A stretch of DNA of 13,057 nucleotides from an uncultured bacterium (lineage in GTDB: Bacteria > Spirochaetota > Spirochaetia > Sphaerochaetales > Sphaerochaetaceae): positions 1-13,057 of the forward strand of contig CAJMOS010000084.1 in assembly GCA_905215015.1 (NCBI GenBank). The letters are read 5' to 3'. The first letter of the stretch is position 1. Each line of letters opens with the position of its first letter. The notes beneath the pieces were generated by a model. It made no database searches. It had not been told where the DNA came from and was given only the letters and a program-made list of their open reading frames with translations. Both the position numbers and the translations under genes were made by a program. Positions 6,335 through 12,820 of this stretch are shown piece by piece.

Positions 6335-8199
6335 GCGACAACCTCCTTCGGCATTCTTTTTCTCTGAATGAAGTACGGAACAACCACCAGTACGATACCA
6401 ATGCAATCAGTAATGATTCCTGGAATCATCAGAAGCAATCCACCAGCACCGAACAGCGCACGTTCAATACCGGACAAACGTGCGTTACACCACCCTTCAA
6501 TCATTGCAGCCAAACACCAACATCCGATGAGGCTGGTACCAGTACAGAGGAGGATGTCAGCTACGGATCCGTACAACAACATGACCGGCTGGTATACAAA
6601 GATAAAAGGAACCAGGAATGCGACAAGACCGATTCGGAATGACGTCCACCCGGTTTTTGATGGACTGGCACCCGAAATTCCAGCGGCAGTAAACGAAGCC
6701 AAGGCAACTGGCGGGGTGATGACACAAATACAACCGTAATACAGGACGAACATATGTGCACAAAGAGGGTTTATTCCAAGCTTGATCAGAGCAGGGGCCA
6801 TGATAGTCGCGACACTGATGTACACCGCGGACGTTGTCATACCCATGCCGAGAACCAGACAAGTAATTGCCACCATCAACAATGAGAAAAACATGTTTCC
6901 ATGACTTATTTTCACGATCTGGTTTGCAAAGAGCAGGTTCACTCCCGTATTCGTCACCCCTCCGATAATGATGCCTGCCGCGGCAGCGGTAATGGAGATA
7001 CCAATGGAATCCTTGACTCCTTGAGTGAATCCACGGAGGATTTCCCTTCCATCCATCCTCGTCCATTTTCGACAGGCAGCGACCGCAATTAGGAAAATGA
7101 TTCCAATCAACGCACTGTACTGAGCGCTCTTACCTATGGCGAGGAGATACACCAAAACGACAAGGGGTACTACCATTTGCCATCCGGATTTCAACGTCAT
7201 TGCGAAATCGGGAATATCCTCTTTCGGAGTTCCTTTCAGGTTGAGTTTCCTGGCACGGAAATCAACAACGAAAAACACACAAGCGAAGTACAAGATTGCG
7301 GGAAGAACCGCCCTTCCTGCAACCTCGATATACTTCATGTTGATATTCTGAGCCATGATGAATGCGACTGCACCCATAACAGGGGGCATAATCTGCCCTC
7401 CCGTGGAAGAAACAGCCTCGACTGCTCCGGCGAAGGTCGAATCGTATCCGGTCTTTTTCATCAAAGGAATGGTGATGGAACCCGTTCCTGCGACATTTGC
7501 GATGGCCGATCCCGAAATCGTACCAAATGCCGCGCTGGCAATGACGGCCGCCTTTGCCGGACCGCCACGCCTCTTTCCGGTAATCGATGTGGCGAAATCA
7601 ATGAAGAATTTTCCCGCTCCGCTTACCTCAAGCAGTGCGGCAAAGATCATGAACAGCACCACATAGGTCGACATGACCTGCACCGGCATACCGAAGATGC
7701 CGTCGGTACGCATGACGACAAAGTCAAGCATGTTCACGTAACTCATATTCGCACGACGGAAGATTCCCGGCAGGTACTGTGCGAAACAGTTCTGGGCAAA
7801 GAAGAAAATCGCAATAATCACCATCGGAACACCAGCCACACGACGTGCCAATTCAAGAAGAATCATCATGTAAATGGTTCCTGTGACAATATCCATTCTG
7901 GAAAGGTCACCGACTCGCATCTGGTACGCATTGATATCCCGGAGCACATAGCAAGAAATCCAGACAACAAGAATGGCCAACAAGAAATCTACAAAATCGG
8001 ACAGTCTCTGCCTTCCTTTCATGAACGGCTTGTTCATCAGGCAGATGACCAACATCGAATCGAGGAACAGATGCCTGTATGCCAGATTCTGGGGGAAACC
8101 CCAAATGCTTGAGGTGATGAGAAGCATCGCCAGAAACACAAGCAACACCTGGGAAATCGACTTACGCAGGAAGGTTGTTATCTTACACCCCATATTCAT
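6331..8199 (-). CDS. TRAP transporter fused permease subunit (TAXI type, DctQ-DctM fusion)
   Basis: Polytopic inner-membrane protein of 622 residues that should pair with the TAXI binding protein and drive uptake by ion gradient. The first 160 or so residues carry several helices corresponding to the small Q subunit, joined to the M-type transport domain. The M domain shows the paired signature loops: GTISGSAIANV (226-236) with SSTGGQIMPPVMG (264-276) in the first half, and GMGMTTSAVYIS followed by TPPVALASFTAAGISGA in the second half. A further hydrophobic stretch of about 90 residues follows at the C terminus. The ATG at 8199 is chosen because AAGGAG (8210-8205) stands five bases before it; a TTG at 8220 lies upstream of that site and inside the amidohydrolase gene. 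The amidohydrolase stop is 11 bases upstream and the next gene overlaps by four bases. Confidence 0.93.
   Translation of the reverse strand: MNMGCKITTFLRKSISQVLLVFLAMLLITSSIWGFPQNLAYRHLFLDSMLVICLMNKPFMKGRQRLSDFVDFLLAILVVWISCYVLRDINAYQMRVGDLSRMDIVTGTIYMMILLELARRVAGVPMVIIAIFFFAQNCFAQYLPGIFRRANMSYVNMLDFVVMRTDGIFGMPVQVMSTYVVLFMIFAALLEVSGAGKFFIDFATSITGKRRGGPAKAAVIASAAFGTISGSAIANVAGTGSITIPLMKKTGYDSTFAGAVEAVSSTGGQIMPPVMGAVAFIMAQNINMKYIEVAGRAVLPAILYFACVFFVVDFRARKLNLKGTPKEDIPDFAMTLKSGWQMVVPLVVLVYLLAIGKSAQYSALIGIIFLIAVAACRKWTRMDGREILRGFTQGVKDSIGISITAAAAGIIIGGVTNTGVNLLFANQIVKISHGNMFFSLLMVAITCLVLGMGMTTSAVYISVATIMAPALIKLGINPLCAHMFVLYYGCICVITPPVALASFTAAGISGASPSKTGWTSFRIGLVAFLVPFIFVYQPVMLLYGSVADILLCTGTSLIGCWCLAAMIEGWCNARLSGIERALFGAGGLLLMIPGIITDCIGIVLVVVPYFIQRKRMPKEVVA
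6341..6348 (-). promoter_or_regulatory. Shine-Dalgarno site for the coupled 63-residue membrane protein
   Basis: AAGGAGGT on the minus strand, six bases before ATG at 6334. It is embedded in the last codons of the permease (K-E-V-V-A-stop), and the ATG overlaps the permease TGA as ATGA. This site is the main evidence for the short frame being a gene. Confidence 0.8.
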
Positions 8200-8204
8200 T
8201 TCTT

Positions 8205-8210
8205 CTCCTT
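8205..8210 (-). promoter_or_regulatory. Shine-Dalgarno site fixing the permease start
   Basis: AAGGAG on the minus strand in the 11-base gap after the amidohydrolase stop, five bases before ATG at 8199. A second in-frame ATG (8193) is two codons later. Confidence 0.75.
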
Positions 8211-9362
8211 TTATTTCCAACTCAACGTTTCCGGATGCTGAAATTGCACGTTTCCGCCAACAATCGTTGCCCTCGCCTCAAAACGCCAATCCGATTGCAC
8301 CTTGTTTCCGTACTTATCCTTGAATACCGTCGGAGTTCTGACGATTTTCAATACCGATATGTCTGCCGTCGTTCCTTCCCGGAGAGTGCCGAGCTCTCGG
8401 TCCAGCCCAAGCACTTTGGCCGGATGGGTGGTCGTTCCCAGAATGACGTCTTCCTGACTCATGCCGAGAGCCATCATCTTCGTCATCGTCATCAACAGAC
8501 TAAACACCAACGGGCTTCTCCAATTGGGTATATTGAGGTCCGTACTGACCGTATCGGGAATGAATCCTTCAGCGATACATTCCCTTGCCAGCACCAACGA
8601 GAGATTCCCTTGTCCTTGAGCGACATCCATGACAATCCCTTTTTTTTGGGCGGCGAACAGCGCATCGCCGACACTGCCGGTCTCACTGAGAATTGTGTTT
8701 CCTTCTCCATGGAAAATATGGCTGACCACGTCGCCGGGACGAAGCATCTCTACCAATTCCGACATGGGGCAGACACAGTTAGTAGCATGCACGAAAAGCC
8801 GTGTCCCAAGATGATCGGCAAGCTGAATGGCTTTGGCAACCGGTTCTTTTCCCAATTGACCCAAGACCTCTTTGCTGGCTCGGATTTTTAGCCCCACAAT
8901 CTCATTTGGATGCTGCTCAAAGGCATCTTCAAAAAGACGGACATTCCAGACGGAGGGGTCGCAGTTTTCCACAAACTGCGAGGTCATCATCTGCCCCCCC
9001 GCACTTACATGGAGCACCAGACGGGTACGGATTTCGAAATCGTTGAGGATACGGAGAACAACCTGATAATTGGAAATGCCCGAACTTCCACAGTCCACCA
9101 CCATGGTGACCCCGTTCGGGATACAGGCGATATCAGGATTCAGCCCGATATGGGTGGCATAGCGGCTGTCGTGGGTATGCAAATCGATGAGCCCAGGCAC
9201 AACAAGGCAATCTTTGGCATCGATTGTCTGGCGCGCGACAGTATCACTCGGAGCATGGAGGCTGAGAATCTTTCCTTTGCATACAGCAACATTACCTTCC
9301 CAATCGATACCTGCACCCGGATCATACACATGGGCGTTGGTAATCAGCACATCGACATCCAT
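8211..9362 (-). CDS. Amidohydrolase/deacetylase family metallohydrolase (COG3964 type)
   Basis: Cytoplasmic (no signal peptide) binuclear-metal hydrolase of the amidohydrolase superfamily, 383 residues, the usual family length. Metal ligands appear in order: H62 and H64 in PGLIDLHTH (56-64), a probable carboxylated lysine K159 in VGLKIRAS (156-163), H192 in FVHAT (190-194), H215/H218 in VSHIFHGEGNT (213-223) and the catalytic D275 in STDLN (273-277). The N- and C-terminal beta-strands form the small beta-sandwich, ending LGTLREGTTADISVLK. The COG3964/dihydroorotase-like group acts on amide, ester or ring bonds of diverse small acids; from family knowledge one member hydrolyses acetyl-(R)-mandelate. 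The substrate here is unknown but presumably arrives through the TAXI-TRAP transporter encoded downstream. The ATG at 9362 has AGGAGG eleven bases upstream. First gene of the operon and divergent from the LysR gene. Confidence 0.9.
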   Translation of the reverse strand: MDVDVLITNAHVYDPGAGIDWEGNVAVCKGKILSLHAPSDTVARQTIDAKDCLVVPGLIDLHTHDSRYATHIGLNPDIACIPNGVTMVVDCGSSGISNYQVVLRILNDFEIRTRLVLHVSAGGQMMTSQFVENCDPSVWNVRLFEDAFEQHPNEIVGLKIRASKEVLGQLGKEPVAKAIQLADHLGTRLFVHATNCVCPMSELVEMLRPGDVVSHIFHGEGNTILSETGSVGDALFAAQKKGIVMDVAQGQGNLSLVLARECIAEGFIPDTVSTDLNIPNWRSPLVFSLLMTMTKMMALGMSQEDVILGTTTHPAKVLGLDRELGTLREGTTADISVLKIVRTPTVFKDKYGNKVQSDWRFEARATIVGGNVQFQHPETLSWK

Positions 9363-9394
9363 CGTCGCTCTTTCCTCCTGTTCTCCTAGCCCAG

Positions 9395-9421
9395 AGTAAA
9401 GCCACTTTTACAGTGCAACAA
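9395..9421 (-). promoter_or_regulatory. Weak candidate promoter of the amidohydrolase-TRAP operon
   Basis: On the minus strand TTGTTG (9421-9416), 15 bases, then TTTACT (9400-9395), about 33 bases before the start codon. Spacing is short and the boxes are imperfect, as would suit an activator-dependent promoter. No better pair was seen in the 112-base divergent region. Confidence 0.3.
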
Positions 9422-9472
9422 GTTTTTTATTTTTTCATATTGAGTGCAAAAATAATTACATATATACTGCAA
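9412..9472. promoter_or_regulatory. Repeated AGTGCAA boxes in the divergent LysR/amidohydrolase region (candidate operator)
   Basis: AGTGCAA occurs at 9412-9418 and again at 9443-9449, 31 bases apart (about three helical turns), and a one-mismatch copy ACTGCAA lies at 9466-9472. The second copy overlaps the LysR -35 box and the third overlaps its -10 box. All face the same way. This is a candidate binding region for the LysR regulator itself; the classical LysR T-N11-A dyad was not clearly identified. Confidence 0.35.
9440..9468 (+). promoter_or_regulatory. Sigma70-type promoter of the LysR gene, probably leaderless
   Basis: TTGAGT (9440-9445), 17 bases, then TATACT (9463-9468). The ATG follows after six bases (9469-9474), so the transcript should start at or beside the A of the ATG. 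There is no Shine-Dalgarno sequence. Boxes and spacing are seen directly; leaderless translation is inferred. Confidence 0.65.
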
Positions 9473-9474
9473 CC

Positions 9475-10398
9475 ATGGATGTCCGAAAGTTTGAATACAT
9501 TGTGGCAATCGCCGATGAAGGGACGATCAGCAGGGCGGCTGACAAGATGTTCATCTCCCGCCCCGCGCTCAACCATTTTCTTCTGGACCTCGAGAACGAA
9601 TTGGGAACGCCGCTCTTCAAGCGAATAAACAAACGGCTTGAACCCACGTATGCGGGATCCGTATACATCAAAGGGGCAAGAGAAGTCCTCTCCATCAAAA
9701 ACCAAACGTACAAGCTGATTGATGAAGCAGCGGGCAACCGCATAGGAACCATTTGCCTGGGAATCACCCATGGAATCGGCAATGCAATGTTCGCAAGCGT
9801 CTTTCCCAAATTCCATAGGCTATATCCGAATTACACGATCAAGCTGAAAGAAGCGAACGTCAGGGACTTGGAATCCATGGTTGAGGATGGTATCATCGAT
9901 ATCGCAGTCGTAGGCAACGGCTCAGTTCCCACCCATCTGCATCACATCACGACAATTTCCTGCGAAGTCGCTCTCATTTTGCCGCCGAATCATCCACTCG
10001 GAGAAGAAGAGGCTCCCGCTGGCGGGCCCCATGGTATGCTTGACCTGCGACGACTCAAAGACGAGGCCTTTATTCTGATGAACTCCGATACCAACATCAG
10101 AACCATCGCCAACAAGCATTTTGCCTTGGCGGAATACACTCCAAAAATCCTCGTCGAGTGCAGCATGAGCATTCTCGCCTATCAGTTGGTCAAGGCGGGC
10201 CTCGGCCCATCGATCCTCATGGAATACCAAGTCAACCCCGCCGATGGGGTACATGTCTTTTCCCTTAATCCGGTTGAGCGATGGTACCAAAGCGTTGCAT
10301 TCCGCAAAGGCACCATATTCACCAAGGCTGAGAATGACTTCATCAGTCTGATCCTTGAATTCTTCAACAAGTCTACTCCCAGCCAGATTTTTCGCTGA
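9475..10398 (+). CDS. LysR family transcriptional regulator
   Basis: DNA-binding regulator of 307 residues, the usual LysR length. The N-terminal winged helix-turn-helix spans about residues 3-60: FEYIVAIADEGTISRAADKMFISRPALNH, then LENELGTPLFKR (39-50) and the family's LEPTYAG turn (55-61). The rest is a periplasmic-binding-protein-like effector domain with IGTICLGITHGIGNAMF near residue 90, IIDIAVVGNGS around 140 and MSILAYQLVKAGLGPSILM in the second lobe. It is divergent from the amidohydrolase-TRAP operon, so it most likely controls that operon in response to the imported compound or its hydrolysis product. The region around residues 177-195 (PPNHPLGEEEAPAGGPHG) has an acidic, Gly/Pro-rich stretch that looks like an extended loop. 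It converges with the DUF4954 gene, 26 bases from stop to stop, with no terminator visible between. Confidence 0.93.
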   Translation: MDVRKFEYIVAIADEGTISRAADKMFISRPALNHFLLDLENELGTPLFKRINKRLEPTYAGSVYIKGAREVLSIKNQTYKLIDEAAGNRIGTICLGITHGIGNAMFASVFPKFHRLYPNYTIKLKEANVRDLESMVEDGIIDIAVVGNGSVPTHLHHITTISCEVALILPPNHPLGEEEAPAGGPHGMLDLRRLKDEAFILMNSDTNIRTIANKHFALAEYTPKILVECSMSILAYQLVKAGLGPSILMEYQVNPADGVHVFSLNPVERWYQSVAFRKGTIFTKAENDFISLILEFFNKSTPSQIFR

Positions 10399-10424
10399 CA
10401 AAACGCGGGAAACCGACACATTGT

Positions 10425-12563
10425 TCAGAAATGGACCTGTTTCGTCAAAGCCAACAAGGATTGGGTCGTCTCCTTGCTTTGCAGGATGAAGGGGTTGTCG
10501 TCCACCTTGCCAAGCACAGCGTCCCGCTCCGCCTCGTTCTCATAGGTGACCATGCGGAAAGGATTCTGGTAATCCTTTTCCTTGGTCAGGTAGACCTGCA
10601 TCTCGATGTAGGCCCTGACGTCGGCCAGGTGCCGCAGGCACTTTGCCCAGTCCTTTTCGGTCAGGTGCTCATGGCCGAAAAGCATGCGGAGGACCTGGAT
10701 GCCGAGCACAGCCTTTTCCTCCTCGTAACGGGTGGCGAATTCCCGGTATGCCTGATGCACACCATCCCAACTGTCAATCTTTCCCGAAAGGATATCGTGG
10801 CGTAGCGCGTCCATATGGTCCCCCCGGATCAGCTGCCCGCCGACATTCTCCCAGGGAAGCATCTTTCCCGCAGTGCGCTTGTCGAAGGCGGAAAGGCTCT
10901 CGCCGCTTGCGGAAAGATAGCCCAGCAGGCTCTTCTCCCCATAGTAGGAAAGCATGTCCTTGTAGGCCCGGTAGCCCTCCGAGGCCTTGACGACCTCGAC
11001 GGGAAACGCGGAGTTCTCAAACTGCTGCGCCTCGATTACCAAGTCTCCCAGCTTGCCCTTCTCCAGGAGCCAAGCGCCATCGGCCCGCTCCTTGTGGCGT
11101 TTGGCCCACGCCTCCTCGGTCCATTGCTCCAGCAGGCGCATGGCCGCGAGGATCTCGTGGACGGTGTCCGGCGCCAGATAGTCGGTCTCGTAGATCTGCC
11201 TGGGATGCTTGCGTTTGTCCCGGGCGAGGAATTTCCAGCTGTTGCGCTCAAGCGCGTAGAGGTTGTACAGCCACCAGTAGGCCGGCATCACCACCCGTCC
11301 GTTCCCCCGGTCGCCGGAAATCAAGGCGAAAGGCATCGGATTGTGCAGTTCGTAGGGATAGTTGCCCTTGGTGATCAGGGTGAACGAGGCGAAGGAACAG
11401 TTGTGCTTCAGCGTGCTGGAGAGGGCCGGCCAGAAGCCACGCCCGGCGACCAGCTCCCCGTCAGCCCCGCGGGAGTTGTGGTTGCTGCCGATATTGGCGC
11501 CGGCGGCCATGTTGCTCTGGCCCTTGATGCAGGTGGCGATCAGGAAGGAGTTGTTGTGATGCTGCTCGTGGGCGGGGAAGACCAGGTTGGAAAGCACCTC
11601 GCAGCAACTGATGGTCGAGTTGTCGCCGATGATGGAATTGAGCACCCGCGCCCCATACTTCAAATTGACGCGGTCCTCCAGGATGAAACGCACCGCCTTG
11701 ACCCCGTAAAAGACCCGGCAGCCGTAGCCGATGATGCCGTTGACCAGCTCGACACCCTCGCCCAGCTGAGTCGGCTCCTCCTCGCTTGAGGAGATATGGA
11801 GGTTCTTCAGCTTGTTGGCGCCCTTGATGTAGCAGGCAGGACCCACCTCCACATCCTTGATGATCCGGGTTCCCTTGATGACGGAATCGTCCCCGATGGT
11901 ACCGTAGTAGCCACGCTTGTGGCTCATCGTCCGTTCCGTCAGTCTCGCGAGCGCCTCCATCAAAGGCTTGTCCTCCCGGTGCTTGGCGCAGAGCCAGGCA
12001 TCCCCGACGGTCATGTCCCGGAAGGGGATGACCGCCCTGCCCTCTGCCTCGTTCATCACCGCGATGGTCACCCGGACCGACTCGTCCTCCCCCTCCTTGA
12101 CGATTCCGGTTCCGAACTTGGCATGGTTGGTGCACTGGATCTCACCGTTCCCGTGCAGGATGACGCGGTTGCCGACCAGGTAGTGGGAAATGTAGGAACA
12201 ATCGGAAATCGAGACATGGTCGCCGATATCGCAACTGATGATCCGGCTGTTGTACAGTCCTTCAGGTGCTTCGAAATCGTGAAAGCGAAGCGTCTCTGGC
12301 TGCACGGCTCCGATGCGGACAAGGCCGTAAAACGAGCAAAACCGTATGCACGAGGGGTCGAACGGATCGGAGACCAGCACGTCGTCCCATCTCTGGCACC
12401 GGTTTCCCTCAGACTCAAGAATTCCGATTTCCTGCATGGTCAGATGACGCCAGGAACCCGGGTTCTGCTCGTTTCTGAGATACCACTCATCCTTCCCCTC
12501 GGGAAGGAACGGTGGCTCGACGAACCGGTAGCCGAAGAGCGAAAGCGGAGAAACGGTATTCAT
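10425..12563 (-). CDS. DUF4954 family protein with left-handed beta-helix (hexapeptide repeats)
   Basis: A 712-residue protein of the DUF4954 family, function unestablished. The central part (about residues 105-420) is built of irregular hexapeptide repeats typical of left-handed beta-helix acyltransferases and nucleotidyltransferase tails: IISCDIGDHVSISDCSYI, GTIGDDSVIKGT, VEVGPACYIKGA, GIIGYGCRVFYG, SIIGDNSTIS and GANIGSNHNSRG. The segment AHEQHHNNSFLIAT carries a histidine cluster before the IGSNHNSR turn. The remaining 250 or so C-terminal residues are mainly helical and charged, with no recognised motif. A sugar-nucleotide or acyl-transfer role is conceivable from the fold but not shown. 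The ATG at 12563 is preceded by GGGAGGG with proper spacing; a TTG thirteen codons upstream lacks such a site. It faces the LysR gene convergently and has its own upstream region shared with the divergent exported protein. Confidence 0.88.
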   Translation of the reverse strand: MNTVSPLSLFGYRFVEPPFLPEGKDEWYLRNEQNPGSWRHLTMQEIGILESEGNRCQRWDDVLVSDPFDPSCIRFCSFYGLVRIGAVQPETLRFHDFEAPEGLYNSRIISCDIGDHVSISDCSYISHYLVGNRVILHGNGEIQCTNHAKFGTGIVKEGEDESVRVTIAVMNEAEGRAVIPFRDMTVGDAWLCAKHREDKPLMEALARLTERTMSHKRGYYGTIGDDSVIKGTRIIKDVEVGPACYIKGANKLKNLHISSSEEEPTQLGEGVELVNGIIGYGCRVFYGVKAVRFILEDRVNLKYGARVLNSIIGDNSTISCCEVLSNLVFPAHEQHHNNSFLIATCIKGQSNMAAGANIGSNHNSRGADGELVAGRGFWPALSSTLKHNCSFASFTLITKGNYPYELHNPMPFALISGDRGNGRVVMPAYWWLYNLYALERNSWKFLARDKRKHPRQIYETDYLAPDTVHEILAAMRLLEQWTEEAWAKRHKERADGAWLLEKGKLGDLVIEAQQFENSAFPVEVVKASEGYRAYKDMLSYYGEKSLLGYLSASGESLSAFDKRTAGKMLPWENVGGQLIRGDHMDALRHDILSGKIDSWDGVHQAYREFATRYEEEKAVLGIQVLRMLFGHEHLTEKDWAKCLRHLADVRAYIEMQVYLTKEKDYQNPFRMVTYENEAERDAVLGKVDDNPFILQSKETTQSLLALTKQVHF

Positions 12564-12820
12564 GAAAACCCTCCCGGCAGAATACGATCTTGCCTGCAGC
12601 AAGCTATTTTACACAACCACATACACAAAGAATAGTCGATTTTGCTCTTTTCCTATGGAACTTGCCATTTTTTATCGCCATCCCGCAATGCTTCCCATTC
12701 CATGGTCGCGTTGCACGATTCCTTGGAGATTCCACAATCGTTCCACTCCCTTTCCTGATGGAACCCGTAGATTGGAATCACTCCTTGAGGAGCAAAAAAC
12801 CAGCAAAGGTGGAAAAGACT
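12564..12820. promoter_or_regulatory. Divergent intergenic region between the DUF4954 gene and an exported-protein gene
   Basis: 257 bases with no supported gene. It is poorer in G+C than the flanking coding sequence and must hold promoters for both directions. For the minus gene a TAAAAT -10-like box lies at 12611-12606, without a clear -35 box, and CTTGC-CTGCA-GCAAG (12589-12603) forms a short inverted repeat beside the expected transcript start. For the plus gene no convincing promoter was found; four (A/G)TTCC words at 12697, 12718, 12729 and 12740 fall at 21-, 11- and 11-base steps. A small hairpin CTCC-TTGA-GGAG at 12781-12792 precedes the plus-gene ribosome site and lacks a T-run. Confidence 0.4.

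Noticed and set aside
7177..8112. Plus-strand open frame of 311 codons
   Set aside because: Antisense shadow of the TRAP permease. The translation is charged and low in hydrophobic structure with no motif.
9363..9474. A small RNA or riboswitch in the divergent intergenic region
   Set aside because: The region is A+T-rich without extended stems. Its content is explained by a promoter, repeated boxes and a ribosome site.
10815..11789. Plus-strand open frame of 324 codons
   Set aside because: Antisense to the DUF4954 beta-helix gene; no ribosome site and no recognised domain.
11796..12635. Plus-strand open frame of 279 codons
   Set aside because: Antisense to the DUF4954 gene start and its ribosome site; no coding evidence of its own.
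12781..12792. CTCC-TTGA-GGAG hairpin considered as a terminator
   Set aside because: The stem has only four pairs and is followed by C then A residues on the plus strand rather than a T-run. It does not fit either direction.
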